Shown: positions 1-8,554, counted from the first letter of the stretch. The stretch is DNA of 64,000 nt from Lysinibacillus pakistanensis (GCF_030123245.1 NZ_CP126101.1:4896501-4960500), one strand, 5' to 3'. A program made the numbers and translations. The notes: a model not told the origin generated them from the sequence alone.

Positions 1-106
1 ATTACTTTTATAGGGAATCTTTTAAAAATAGACAATCAATATTATGAATCTAAATGAAATAAATACATTGAAGAGCTTATAGTTTAAAAAATTAGGAGGT
101 TACCCC

Positions 107-598
107 ATGATTGCTACAATTCAAAAACAACACAATCATTATATCGTCAAGTTCAGTCGCTCATTACCCCATCCAACGGAGACGGTTTGGGCTGCTTTAA
201 CGGAAAATGATAAGCTTCAAAAATGGATGAGTAATTTAGAAATCATCCATCTACAAAAAAATGGTAAAATCCATTTTGATATGAATGATGGCACAGCTAC
301 CTTTTTAGAAATCCAGATTACAGATTATGTGAAAAAAGAGGTACTTGAATTTGATTGGGGCAATGATACGGTCAGATTTGAGCTCTCCCCTACCGACAAC
401 GGCTCGGTACTTCTACTGGCAGAATCAATTGGTGAATTAACGGCGCATACTCCTAAAGATTTAGCTGGCTGGCATATATGCTTGGACCTACTGTCAGACT
501 TATTAAATGGAACGATACATGAGGAATATCCAATGGAAGAGTGGGAGAAACAGTTTACAGAATATAAAAAGCTTGTAGCAGAAGTAGAAAAGATTTAA
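107..598 (+). CDS. SRPBCC (AHSA1-like) domain protein
   Basis: A 163-residue single-domain protein of the START/SRPBCC fold, AHSA1 branch. The N-terminal helix with TETVWAALTENDKLQKWM (about residues 22-39) and the alternating beta pattern after it are typical of the family, whose members bind hydrophobic ligands or act as chaperone cofactors. No catalytic residues can be assigned. The ATG follows AGGAGG by six bases, so the start is firm. It stands alone, and a strong bidirectional hairpin separates it from the convergent lipoprotein gene. The ligand and role are unknown; the fold call is good. Confidence 0.8.
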   Translation: MIATIQKQHNHYIVKFSRSLPHPTETVWAALTENDKLQKWMSNLEIIHLQKNGKIHFDMNDGTATFLEIQITDYVKKEVLEFDWGNDTVRFELSPTDNGSVLLLAESIGELTAHTPKDLAGWHICLDLLSDLLNGTIHEEYPMEEWEKQFTEYKKLVAEVEKI

Positions 599-655
599 AC
601 GTAATTGCGTCTGGATTTTAAAGAGTAGCTTTATCTTGCTCTAAATCAAGATCCA

Positions 656-697
656 AAAACCCTCCTAGAGCGCTATTCTCTGCTCTAGGAGGGTTTT
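656..697. terminator. Bidirectional intrinsic terminator
   Basis: A 15-bp perfect stem (AAAACCCTCCTAGAG with CTCTAGGAGGGTTTT, 12-base loop) is flanked by A and T tracts. It lies between two convergent stop codons and so serves both the SRPBCC gene and the lipoprotein gene. Confidence 0.9.
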
Positions 698-699
698 AA

Positions 700-1527
700 T
701 TAGTGATAAAATGCTGTTGCTATTTCAAGTGCTTTTAGCGGATCTTTTATAGTATCCAGCGTATAGACAAGGGTTTCATCCTGCCAAACAATTAAATTTC
801 CTGTTTCATAAACATCTAAATGGGCAGAGCCGTTTTGCTTTGGAACCGGAAGCATATGCGTTTCCAAAAACTGTACTGCCTGCTTTGCAAGCTTTACACC
901 AGCCTCTGGATTGTCTGTTCGAGTATGAGTTGCTATTGCCCATCTCCCCTCATTCCAACCAGTCCATAACGAACCAACGCCAGCATCCTGATAGCCTTTA
1001 ATTTTATTGCCAAGATCGACCTCCTGACCACCATTTTTACTAAAGTTCTCAAAGGCAATTTGCTCATTGGCTTCTTTGGTACTTCCATACTGCTTCACAG
1101 TAAGTCGTGCAAGCACTGTCGCAGATTCTGGATTTTTAAGCTTAATATCATTAATCGGCAAATACTGTTCACTTTCATAAAATATTATTTCAACTTGTTG
1201 ATTCTCAGCCTTAGTCGTCGCCGTTAGGAAAGCACCCTCTGGAATAGGAAGCTTTGCTGGCAAATAAATAGGAAGGTTTGTTTTAAGCTGATCCTTAATA
1301 TTTTTTAAAGCTTCAGCCTGTGTAATGGATGCCACCGTATTATCGTTATTGCCATTGGTTGCTGGCTTTTCATTCTGCTTTTCAGGTGTCTGTCGCTCTT
1401 CCTGTTGTTGATTTTCTTGTGATGGAAGTTCTTTTTCAGATTGTGTATTATTTTTTTCATCACTGTCAGAGCAGGCACTGATGATAGTAAAACTAAATAG
1501 CATGAATGCAAAAAGTAGTTTTTTCAT
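700..1527 (-). CDS. Uncharacterised lipoprotein
   Basis: 275 residues with a lipoprotein signal peptide: KK n-region, hydrophobic core and lipobox IISAC with the lipidated Cys at residue 19. A low-complexity Gln/Glu/Asn/Lys-rich linker (about residues 24-65) precedes a folded domain of about 200 residues starting near KNIKDQLKTNLPIYLPAKLP. It should sit on the outer face of the membrane. I recognise no catalytic motif and no named family. The ATG is preceded by GGAGG. A second frame of 68 codons inside it is a shadow. Function unknown. Confidence 0.8.
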   Translation of the reverse strand: MKKLLFAFMLFSFTIISACSDSDEKNNTQSEKELPSQENQQQEERQTPEKQNEKPATNGNNDNTVASITQAEALKNIKDQLKTNLPIYLPAKLPIPEGAFLTATTKAENQQVEIIFYESEQYLPINDIKLKNPESATVLARLTVKQYGSTKEANEQIAFENFSKNGGQEVDLGNKIKGYQDAGVGSLWTGWNEGRWAIATHTRTDNPEAGVKLAKQAVQFLETHMLPVPKQNGSAHLDVYETGNLIVWQDETLVYTLDTIKDPLKALEIATAFYH

Positions 1528-1592
1528 GATATTGCCTCCATTTCAAATGCTTTATTATTTTATTTTTCCCTATCCATTATCGGCATAAACGT

Positions 1593-3224
1593 TTATTTTA
1601 GTTCATTAATTCGCTGCGTTAGCTCCTTAAACTTTTGATCTAGCAATGCATATTCCTTATTCTTTGCTGTTAAAAAACTCAGCTTTCCTAATATCTCCTG
1701 TCTTTCTGTCTCAAGCGTTAAACGTAGTGCCTCTTTAGCATCAACTGCTGAGGGAGAATTATCGCTCCATTTTTTCTCGATACGCTGATGGCATAGCTCC
1801 CACACGCTATTCGTCACCTTCTCAAGAAAATATCGATCATGTGATACTACAAATAAGGTACCCTTGTATTGAGCAAGAGTTTTCTCCAGCTGTTCACGTG
1901 ATGGTAAATCAAGATGATTTGTTGGCTCATCCAAAACTAGAAAGTTTTTATCTTCTATAATATACGCCATCAGTTTGCATTTCACCCGTTCCCCCATACT
2001 CATCTTACCTATTGGTGAAGACCAATGTGCTGAGGTAAATCCCAAATGCTTCATGAGATTTCTAACCTTACCGCGCTCTTCAAAGGTTTCTTTATAAAAG
2101 AATTGCTCTGGTGTCTGCTCAAGTGGCAGATCAAATACCTCTTGTGTTAAATAGCCAATATTTGCTGCAGGAGATATCCAAATCTCTCCCTCAGCCTTTA
2201 ACTGACCTAAAAGTATTTTTAATAATGTCGTTTTTCCACTGCCATTGGTTCCCGTTATAGCAATTTTATCACCAAATTTAGCTGTCAAATTAACATCCTG
2301 AAACAGTAGCCGTTCTTCAAAACGCATCTTTAAACGCTTTGTTTCTAGCATCCTCTTACCTACTCGTTGATTTGTACCTAAGGTGAAACGTATTTCATCT
2401 TCAGGGGCAATTGCTTCGACCTTATTCTTTGCTAACTCCTTCTCCAATCTTTTTTTCTTTGACTTAATTTGTGAATCCATTCGCTTTGCTTTGACACGAT
2501 GATACTCCTTAAATCCCTCTTGCTTTGTAGATTGCACATGTGCCTTTTGAGACCAGGATGTTAATGCTTGCATTTGGTCCTCTATTCGCTCTATATTTTT
2601 TTGCTGCTTTTCGAATGCTCGCTGCTGCGTTAGCCTTCGATGCTTTTTGGCCTCCATATAGCTCGAATAATTACCACTATGCTCAATAAGCTTTCCCTCT
2701 TCCAATGACCAAATTTTTGTTGCAATCTCATCTAGAAAATACCGATCATGGGACACTACAATGATTGTGCCAGTGTAATCTTTTACTTGCTCTATTAATA
2801 AAGCCGTACTCTGCTCATCCAGATGATTTGTCGGTTCATCAAGTAAGAGTAGCTGGGCGTTTTGGGAAAAACCTTCTGCCAGTCGCATTTTCAGCTTTTC
2901 TCCACCACTTAATGTAGAAAAGGGTACGTTGGAAACCCGCCATTTCGCAAGTAAATCAGCCTCACTCGTGGTAACCTCCGTTAAATCAAAATAAGCCAGC
3001 TCTTGCTCGACATATACAACTTTTACAGAATATAGCCAACGTAGCTGTCCTCTAGAGGGCTCTAATAAACCTGAGATCAATTGTAATAATGTGGATTTAC
3101 CAGCACCATTTCTTCCGATGATGCCAATTACCTCGCCTTGTTTAACAGCACCTGAAACATTGTTAAAAATCATTGTATCGTTAATTTCATATCGAACATC
3201 CTGTAATTGCAAAATTTCCTTCAT
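1593..3224 (-). CDS. vmlR: ABC-F ribosome protection protein, VmlR type
   Basis: 543 residues, two ABC domains and no membrane segments, the layout of ABC-F translation factors. Domain 1 has Walker A GRNGAGKST (37-45), signature LSGGEK (105-110) and DEPTNHLD (129-136); domain 2 repeats these with GTNGSGKTT, MSMGER and LDEPTNHLD. A charged linker with SWSQKAHVQSTKQEGFKEYH joins them, the interdomain arm that reaches into the ribosome. From memory it matches Bacillus subtilis VmlR closely over its full length, including the C-terminal ETERQEILGKLSF segment. The known family role is displacing lincosamides, streptogramin A and pleuromutilins from the ribosome. A terminator hairpin just before the start suggests drug-induced attenuation, as in B. 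subtilis. Confidence 0.92.
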   Translation of the reverse strand: MKEILQLQDVRYEINDTMIFNNVSGAVKQGEVIGIIGRNGAGKSTLLQLISGLLEPSRGQLRWLYSVKVVYVEQELAYFDLTEVTTSEADLLAKWRVSNVPFSTLSGGEKLKMRLAEGFSQNAQLLLLDEPTNHLDEQSTALLIEQVKDYTGTIIVVSHDRYFLDEIATKIWSLEEGKLIEHSGNYSSYMEAKKHRRLTQQRAFEKQQKNIERIEDQMQALTSWSQKAHVQSTKQEGFKEYHRVKAKRMDSQIKSKKKRLEKELAKNKVEAIAPEDEIRFTLGTNQRVGKRMLETKRLKMRFEERLLFQDVNLTAKFGDKIAITGTNGSGKTTLLKILLGQLKAEGEIWISPAANIGYLTQEVFDLPLEQTPEQFFYKETFEERGKVRNLMKHLGFTSAHWSSPIGKMSMGERVKCKLMAYIIEDKNFLVLDEPTNHLDLPSREQLEKTLAQYKGTLFVVSHDRYFLEKVTNSVWELCHQRIEKKWSDNSPSAVDAKEALRLTLETERQEILGKLSFLTAKNKEYALLDQKFKELTQRINELK

Positions 3225-3245
3225 ACGTATCCATCCCTCTCTATC

Positions 3246-3338
3246 TTAGAGGGACAAAAAAATCCCTCCAATTATTTTGGAAGGATTAGTCGCAACAATA
3301 TCATGCACAAATAATTGAATGCTATCTTTGTGATCCAT
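3246..3338 (-). CDS. Candidate leader peptide of vmlR (30 codons)
   Basis: A 30-codon ATG frame, beginning MDHKDSIQLF, ends 21 bases before the vmlR start and runs straight through the leader terminator hairpin. If translated, a ribosome stalled by a drug inside it could stop the terminator from folding, which is how several ABC-F and erm leaders work. Against this, there is no clear Shine-Dalgarno sequence close to its ATG. It could be chance coding inside a structured leader. Confidence 0.35.
   Translation of the reverse strand: MDHKDSIQLFVHDIVATNPSKIIGGIFLSL
3256..3287 (-). terminator. Attenuator terminator in the vmlR leader
   Basis: On the minus strand AATCCTTCC and GGAGGGATT form a stem around AAAATAATT, followed by seven U residues. 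It ends about 30 bases upstream of the vmlR start codon, between promoter and gene, so it would stop leader transcripts rather than end a gene. This fits the attenuation control known for vmlR in B. subtilis. Confidence 0.8.
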
Positions 3339-3354
3339 TACTAAAAATGCTCGG

Positions 3355-3378
3355 TTTCCTATTTTTTAACATAGGAAA
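3355..3378 (-). promoter_or_regulatory. Upstream leader hairpin of vmlR
   Basis: TTTCCTAT and ATAGGAAA form a perfect 8-bp stem with an 8-base AT loop, about 70 bases upstream of the attenuator. It could be an alternative or anti-terminator element. The rest of 3379-3632 is AT-rich and shows no gene. Confidence 0.45.
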
Positions 3379-3632
3379 AACAAGCTCAGCTATGCATTAA
3401 CAAATTAATAGCGAAACAACTATAGTTATGGAAAATGGGCAGACTAATCCTATTTTTGAGTCATTGAAAAACCTTTTTCATGTACAAAAATTAAGATTAG
3501 TTATTCATTAGCCACCCATCGTCCCTTCATTTTTCGTTACAATCATTGTAACATCATTTTTCTAAAAGCCAACTATTTATCTTCATTCATTATCTGTAGC
3601 GAAAGCTTCAATTAGCCAAGGCGAAATTGATA

Positions 3633-3983
3633 CTACCTAAAGCATTCAAAGGAACGTATGCTATTTCTAGTAATGGTACGGAAGCGCCAGCCATAACGAT
3701 TGCTCCATCTAAAACCTGCTACAAACTCCCGCCCTATCGCAGTTGGGAAAAACCAAAAACTTCTCCCGTTATTCATCCAAATAAACGTATTTCTAAATAA
3801 GCAGGAGCGGATACCACTTGAGCCTACTTGCCAGGCTGGGATAGGTGGTGAAAAGCCTGGTGGTGCGCTCATCGGCATTTGACCTGCTGGTGGTCCAAAA
3901 TTAGGTGGTCCAAACGACGACTCAAAATTAGGTTCATTCCAACCTGGGCGTTGGAAGTTCTCCCCATATGGATTATAATACAA
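3633..3983 (-). CDS. Pro/Gly-rich conserved Bacillales protein
   Basis: 116 residues. The first 55 are rich in Pro, Gly, Asn and Phe (PNFGPPAGQMPM); the last 55 are aromatic, with FIWMNNGRSFWFFPTAIGRE. The C-terminal block resembles short Bacillus proteins with a CLYRxTFIWLxNGxSFWFYPTxVGR pattern, often seen among spore-surface or exported proteins of unknown function. The start codon is TTG, reading YYNPYG after it, with GGGGGAG six bases upstream. The gene at 33030 opens the same way (TTG, then YYNPY). Function unknown. Confidence 0.65.
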   Translation of the reverse strand: MYYNPYGENFQRPGWNEPNFESSFGPPNFGPPAGQMPMSAPPGFSPPIPAWQVGSSGIRSCLFRNTFIWMNNGRSFWFFPTAIGREFVAGFRWSNRYGWRFRTITRNSIRSFECFR

Positions 3984-4124
3984 TACAAACTCCCCCTTTT
4001 ACTTAAGTCAGTATATGAAAAAGGGCAAATAACTGTTGAGCTATTGCCTAAGGGATACATTTATACCTAATCAACTAACGAATCTGTATAATAAAAGGTA
4101 GTTATTTCAAGGAGAGGGGAACTT

Positions 4125-4985
4125 ATGCGAAAAGCTGCTTTTATTATTACAATAATTCTATTATCCTTGGGCATTTGCATCTATTTTTTCTCGGCTAATC
4201 ATACAGCTGAATCTATCAGTATTTCAGAAAAACTAGCGGCAGTGAAGGATTACAAATATTATTTAGATAAAGGTAATGAAACAATCGGGAAAGAAATGGC
4301 TAAAGTTGACCTAGTCATAGTGGAGCCTATTGAAATGCAACAGCATTATATTGATCAGGCTCAAAGCAATGGGACATTAGTGTATGGTTATATAAATGCT
4401 ATGGAGGCAGACAAGTGGAACTCAGAGCTATATAACCAATTACTGGAAGGTGATTTTTATAGGGATGACCATGGAGAAAAAATGTATTTCTCAGAATGGG
4501 ATTCCTATTTAGTGGATATGACCTCTGCACATTATCAAGAGCTTTTACTAGAAGAAATTAAAACACAGATTGTACAAAAAGGGTTAGATGGGGTTTTTTT
4601 AGATACAGTTGGCAATATTAATTCTTTCTTACTTGAAAAAGAACAACATGCACAAAATGAAGCAATGCTGTCCTTTATTAAAGAGATAAAGCAACAATAT
4701 AATGGACTATCCGTTGCACAAAATTGGGGCTTTCAAACGCTAGCTGATTATACTGCTCCCTATGTCGATTTTATTATGTGGGAAGACTTTACATATGGGG
4801 TAGTTGAGAAAGATGAATGGTCATTGGATATGATGAAGCAATTAGTTCACATTCGTGAAAAGTTTGGTACACAGGTTATGACAATTGGATTTAATAATGA
4901 AGTGAAAAGTCGTGCATTGGCTGAAAAATATGATTTTAAATTCTTCTTTAGTCCAGCGGGGTCTTACTACAATACATGGCAGTAA
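4125..4985 (+). CDS. GH114-like extracellular glycosidase
   Basis: 286 residues with one N-terminal hydrophobic segment (residues 5-23) and no lipobox, so secreted or membrane-anchored. The rest is a TIM-barrel of the endo-alpha-1,4-polygalactosaminidase / TM1410 group (GH114): DLVIVEP near residue 65, LVYGYINAMEA near 92, GLDGVFLDTVGN near 160 and DFIMWEDFTYG near 222, with the acidic residues at the strand ends expected of the fold. The likely substrate is an amino-sugar polysaccharide of a matrix or cell surface. It stands alone behind an AGGAGAGG site and ends in a terminator. Confidence 0.75.
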   Translation: MRKAAFIITIILLSLGICIYFFSANHTAESISISEKLAAVKDYKYYLDKGNETIGKEMAKVDLVIVEPIEMQQHYIDQAQSNGTLVYGYINAMEADKWNSELYNQLLEGDFYRDDHGEKMYFSEWDSYLVDMTSAHYQELLLEEIKTQIVQKGLDGVFLDTVGNINSFLLEKEQHAQNEAMLSFIKEIKQQYNGLSVAQNWGFQTLADYTAPYVDFIMWEDFTYGVVEKDEWSLDMMKQLVHIREKFGTQVMTIGFNNEVKSRALAEKYDFKFFFSPAGSYYNTWQ

Positions 4986-5013
4986 AAATAACCTCCAACA
5001 ATGGAGGTTATTT
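4984..5013 (+). terminator. Terminator after the GH114-like gene
   Basis: AATAACCTCCA and TGGAGGTTATT form an 11-bp stem with ACAA in the loop and a following TTT. A near copy occurs at 5715-5742 in opposite overall orientation, next to a shared TTCAAC/GTTGAA block, so the whole stretch has inverted edges. Confidence 0.75.
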
Positions 5014-5075
5014 TCATAGTGTTGAAAAACTAAATGGTCAAGGGACTCTTTGTGAATATTTAGTCAAAATGAAGG

Positions 5076-5212
5076 TGATTTCCGTTCCAGGCTACTCGCT
5101 TTCCTGTGGGCGAGCGACGAGCCGCTTCCTGCGCTAACGCTCCGTGCAGGGTCTCGTCTGTCTCGCTATCCCACGGGAGTCGAGTAGCCTTGCACTCCAA
5201 TCTGCAATGGTG
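5076..5212. repeat. Dispersed palindromic repeat, copy 1
   Basis: A GC-richer block in AT-rich surroundings. Outer arms GGCTACTCG and CGAGTAGCC are perfect complements; inner arms TCCTGTGGG/CCCACGGGA and CGACGAGCC/GGTCTCGTC continue a long hairpin. It begins with GATTTCCGTTCC and ends near CACTCCAATC. The homologous copy at 5493-5637 runs the other way. It carries no gene; short frames across it at 5060-5311 are by-products. It looks like a non-autonomous interspersed element of the Bacillales type. Confidence 0.75.
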
Positions 5213-5492
5213 TAGAACTTTAAATATTTTCTTCCCACAAAAGTAAAGTAAAAGCATGTTACTTACCATCATTAAATGGAAAAAATAGTGGTACAATTCT
5301 ATAGTTGCCAACCTACATTTTAGTTTTATGCATAAAACTAATTTCTACCTTTACAAAGCCACTTATTGCTGTCGAACTGCTTTCGTATAGAAAAATTTTT
5401 ATCAAAGCTCCATTTTTCACAAAATAGTGGTGGTAAAGACTTCAATTTATCACTATATACATTTTTGTGAAATACCAATGAAAATACTATGA

Positions 5493-5637
5493 GCAATGGT
5501 TGATTGGAGTGTAGACTGAGTGACTCTTCGGAGAGTTCACAGCGTCGCAAATGAGACCCTGGAGCGAGCAATGAAGCGAGTGAAGCGGCTCATCGGACGC
5601 CCCTAGGAAAGCACTCAGACGGAACGGAGATCAACCT
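5493..5637. repeat. Dispersed palindromic repeat, copy 2 (inverted)
   Basis: Read on the minus strand it follows copy 1: GATCTCCGTTCCGTCTGAGTG, then GCTTTCCTAGGGGCGTCCG, GATGAGCCGCTTC, GGGTCTCATTTG, and an end at CACTCCAATC. The arms GTCTGAGTGC/CACTCAGTC are paired, so it keeps its own hairpin although its arm sequence differs from copy 1, which is compensatory change. The 280 bases between the copies are AT-rich and gene-free. Confidence 0.72.
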
Positions 5638-5736
5638 CTCGTTTTGAAAAAGGGCTATATTTTTTAATTTGTCACCTTGATTTCATTTACATAATAGTAT
5701 TTCAACAACATGAAAAATAACCTCCAACAATAGAGG

Positions 5737-6255
5737 TTATTTTATGTTAGGTAAATAGGGGCACATCACTTGCCAATCCTTGAGCTTTTCCTCAAAAGAT
5801 TTAATATTTTTACCAGGTATAGGGCTAGTTGAGGGCATTTTTTGATAGGCACGCTTAGCTAAAACTTCAAAACCAATATGCCTTTTAAAAACATCAAAAG
5901 CCTTTGCTCCATTAAAAAGTATTAACTCAATGTTAGGATAGTGCTCAAAAAGCATTTGAAAATCATTCGGCTTTTCATTACGAATAGCCGCATCTAAGCT
6001 TCCCTTACGCTCACAAGATGCTATTGTATCCCAAAGACCAATATGGTTACTCTTTAACAACTGCAATCTTTGTTCATAGTTATCTGGAATTGTTGTCTCT
6101 AATATTTCCCCAATAATCGCCCAAAAGTGATTGCGTGGGTTACCATAATATTGCTGTTTCTCTAATGATTGTTTTCCAGGCATTGAGCCAACAATTAGCA
6201 CCTTCGTTGACAAGTCAATTACGGGCGGTAATACATTTTTTAGTTCATCTGACAC
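5737..6255 (-). CDS. UDG-superfamily DNA glycosylase (hypoxanthine type)
   Basis: 172 residues from a GTG start. The motif VLIVGSMPGKQSLEKQQYY followed by GNPRNHFW is motif 1 of the uracil-DNA-glycosylase fold as found in the DNA-deoxyinosine (HDG, family 6) branch; STSP near residue 147 is the matching C-terminal motif. The expected role is removal of deaminated purines, starting base-excision repair. A longer frame reaches 6300, but AAGGAG lies eight bases before the GTG at 6255, and the longer version would overlap the upstream protease gene by 26 bases. It is downstream of, and probably co-transcribed with, the DUF2268 gene. Confidence 0.82.
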   Translation of the reverse strand: MSDELKNVLPPVIDLSTKVLIVGSMPGKQSLEKQQYYGNPRNHFWAIIGEILETTIPDNYEQRLQLLKSNHIGLWDTIASCERKGSLDAAIRNEKPNDFQMLFEHYPNIELILFNGAKAFDVFKRHIGFEVLAKRAYQKMPSTSPIPGKNIKSFEEKLKDWQVMCPYLPNIK

Positions 6256-6274
6256 GCCAATCACTCCTTTCTTC

Positions 6275-7069
6275 TTATTGTAACGGAAAATCAGAGCCAA
6301 TAAGAATCTCCTTCGAATCTTTTAAAAGAAGTTTGTTTGATGAATGATTTTTTATATACGTCCTTACAATTTCATAGCCAATGCAATATCCAACCCACTG
6401 AGGTAGCTTTCCACCATATAAAAATTCCGCATGATGCGCCAATCCCTGACTATTTATCTGAGATAAAAAATACTTTTTCCATATTTCCAGCATCTTTTCC
6501 ATCGAATAATTCCCCAACCACGGTGTTAACCACTCATCTCCATAAATTTCTTCTACTGCACATTCTGCCAAGCCCTCTAAAATTAAAGAATCTAACAAGG
6601 TCACTTCGTTTAAAGATTTATTTATACAATGCAGACGACAAACATGGTTGTATTCATGTGCAAATAATGCTCGAAGTTCCTGTTTTTTAAGTTCCCCAAC
6701 AAATAAAAATAGGGCATTAGGATAGGCAGTACCATTTTTATTAGTCATTGTTTGTTCCTGTGTTATAGGGAGTATATAGATTGGTACATTAGGACCGTTC
6801 CATTTTTCTTTTAAGTAATTAAATTCTTCTTGCACAATTAGCCAAACATTTTGTTTTTCTAACATTTGAATAGCTAAGTTTTCATGTGGCAAATATAGCC
6901 CCTGCTGCTGCAATTCAAATTGTATTTCTTCCGGATTTCCACTATTAAAGATCTCTATTAGACGATTACAAATGATAGAGCGCTGTAATTCATAGATGTT
7001 TCTCTTAGGCACAAGCTTTTGAATCTCCATAATTTCATGTAACCACTCATTTGTTGGTATAACTGACAT
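6275..7069 (-). CDS. DUF2268 putative zinc protease
   Basis: 264 residues. HEYNH in the segment FAHEYNHVCRLH (about residues 138-149) is a zincin HExxH motif, and LILEGLAECAVEE, some 20 residues later, supplies the third zinc ligand Glu, the pattern of the DUF2268 family. No signal peptide or membrane segment, so cytoplasmic. The ATG at 7069 lies seven bases after GGAGG and is preferred over a GTG two codons earlier. Substrate unknown. It precedes the glycosylase gene with a 19-base gap. Confidence 0.78.
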   Translation of the reverse strand: MSVIPTNEWLHEIMEIQKLVPKRNIYELQRSIICNRLIEIFNSGNPEEIQFELQQQGLYLPHENLAIQMLEKQNVWLIVQEEFNYLKEKWNGPNVPIYILPITQEQTMTNKNGTAYPNALFLFVGELKKQELRALFAHEYNHVCRLHCINKSLNEVTLLDSLILEGLAECAVEEIYGDEWLTPWLGNYSMEKMLEIWKKYFLSQINSQGLAHHAEFLYGGKLPQWVGYCIGYEIVRTYIKNHSSNKLLLKDSKEILIGSDFPLQ

Positions 7070-7176
7070 CCTCACACCTCCAACTATAGCTTATGTGTCC
7101 AATAGACAATCGGCTAATGATGGGTAGATGAAACAGCATATATTAGCTTGTAAGGAAGCTGAAAGGAGGGATAATT

Positions 7177-7434
7177 GTGAATCCAGCTGATACTTATAAT
7201 CTTTGCTGTCAATATCAAGGTAAACGTGTAAAAATTACTGAATCATGCGGAAAAGTACATTATGGAGAAATAACTAGAGTGGATAGAAGACAGGTATGGA
7301 TTCTTCCTGATAGACGATTTGGTGGTTATGGTTTGGGTTTCTGGGGTTGGGGCTTTAGAGGAGCAGGCTTCGGTGTTGGTATCGCACTTGGAACAATTGT
7401 TGGGATTGCACTTGCACCACTTCTATTTTGGTAA
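7177..7434 (+). CDS. Small Gly-rich protein with hydrophobic tail
   Basis: 85 residues from a GTG start behind AAAGGAGGG. The first 45 residues form a small basic domain (GKRVKITESCGKVHYGEIT, RRQVWILP), resembling an SH3-like RNA/DNA-binding turn. The rest is Gly/Phe/Trp-rich (GGYGLGFWGWGFRG) and ends in a hydrophobic helix. Short proteins of this build are common in Bacillales and often sporulation-associated, but no function is known. It is followed by a clear terminator. Confidence 0.7.
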   Translation: MNPADTYNLCCQYQGKRVKITESCGKVHYGEITRVDRRQVWILPDRRFGGYGLGFWGWGFRGAGFGVGIALGTIVGIALAPLLFW

Positions 7435-7460
7435 TTAATTTGCTTCAGTAAATTGAGGAA

Positions 7461-7497
7461 AATAAGCCATATCAAACAACTGTTGAGATGGCTTATT
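7461..7497. terminator. Bidirectional terminator
   Basis: AATAAGCCAT and ATGGCTTATT pair perfectly around a 17-base loop, between the convergent stops of the Gly-rich protein and the deacetylase. Confidence 0.8.
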
Positions 7498-7501
7498 CCT
7501 A

Positions 7502-8239
7502 TTATTGCACTTGCTCTTTCTGCTGTTTGCTTTCTATCAGCTCGGATATCGTGACAAATGTATAGCCTTGCTTTTTCAACGCTGGCAATATTTCCTCCAG
7601 CGCTTTAATGGTTTGACTGCGATCGCCGCCTCCATCATGGAATAAAATAACATCACCAGGCTTTGATCCCTTCAGTACCTTTTGTGTAATTTTCTTGACA
7701 CCTGGCTCCTTCCAATCCTGAGTATCCTGATGCCAAGACCACATAACTACTTTGTATCCATCCTTAACAGCGGCATTAATCATTGAATCATTATAGTTAC
7801 CACCTACAGGACGGAATAAAACCGGAGAAGATCCAGTTATGCTATAAATTATTTCCTTTGTCTGACGCAGCTCCTTTTGCAATTCAGCTACAGAAACTTT
7901 GAACGGATGTGAATACGTATGATTGGCTAACTCATGTCCTTCAGAATAAGATCGTAAAACAACCTCTGGATATTTTTCTGCATTTTTTCCAATAATAAAA
8001 AAGGTAGCCTTTGCATCATACTTTGCCAATAAATCTAAAATAGCTGCCGTATACTTAGGATGTGGTCCATCGTCAAAGGTGAGGGCAATTATTTTGTCTT
8101 CTGTATTGATATCCCACACAACTTTTCCTGTCTCCTCATAATAGGGGCGGCCTTTATCCGCATACGTTATCAGCCCTGTAGAACAAACCGATATGATAAA
8201 AAAACAAATGCTTAGAATCATTACATATTTACGTGTCAT
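7502..8239 (-). CDS. Polysaccharide deacetylase (NodB domain)
   Basis: 245 residues with an N-terminal membrane anchor or signal (residues 5-24), then a NodB/CE4 domain. Visible motifs: TFDDGPHPKY (motif 1, catalytic Asp and metal Asp), HELANHTYSHP (metal-binding HxxxH), FRPVGGNYN (motif 3), and LFHDGGGDR near the C-terminus. Such enzymes remove N-acetyl groups from peptidoglycan or chitin-like polymers outside the membrane. The ATG at 8239 follows GGGAGG by six bases; a TTG frame extension upstream would include the ribosome site itself. Related Bacillus enzymes act in spore cortex or in lysozyme resistance; which applies here cannot be told. Confidence 0.88.
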   Translation of the reverse strand: MTRKYVMILSICFFIISVCSTGLITYADKGRPYYEETGKVVWDINTEDKIIALTFDDGPHPKYTAAILDLLAKYDAKATFFIIGKNAEKYPEVVLRSYSEGHELANHTYSHPFKVSVAELQKELRQTKEIIYSITGSSPVLFRPVGGNYNDSMINAAVKDGYKVVMWSWHQDTQDWKEPGVKKITQKVLKGSKPGDVILFHDGGGDRSQTIKALEEILPALKKQGYTFVTISELIESKQQKEQVQ

Positions 8240-8554
8240 AGCATCACCTCCCAAGTCACATTCACATTACTCCGTCAACTTACTATTTACGAATTACAAT
8301 GAATTATACTTGAGAAGGATTGGCGGTTTTCCCTTTAAATATTACAGAAATCCTCTTTTGATAATATCAGAATTGTCACAGGAATTAATAGTTGAGCAAG
8401 ATATTTATCATATGTTTAACAAAAAATAAGTGATAACACTAAAAGCTCGTCTTTTCAAAGCAATGATGAATAATCTAATTGTATTTTTTAATAAAAAATG
8501 TCGAACACCTTTTTAGCTCCTGCCATATGTATATAGAGAAAAGGAGTGATTTTG
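8240..8554. other. Divergent intergenic region, no gene seen
   Basis: 315 AT-rich bases between the divergent deacetylase and YunC-like genes. A 78-codon frame over 8193-8429 has no ribosome site and a composition unlike real protein. Promoters must lie here, but none stands out. Confidence 0.5.

Noticed and set aside
5060..5571. Two small minus-strand frames within the inverted repeats
   Set aside because: They follow the repeat sequence itself, lack ribosome sites and match no family I recognise.
6337..6690. 117-codon plus-strand frame
   Set aside because: Antisense to the DUF2268 protease, which has a clear HEYNH motif in the correct frame.
8193..8429. 78-codon plus-strand frame
   Set aside because: No ribosome site, overlaps the deacetylase start, and has low-complexity composition.
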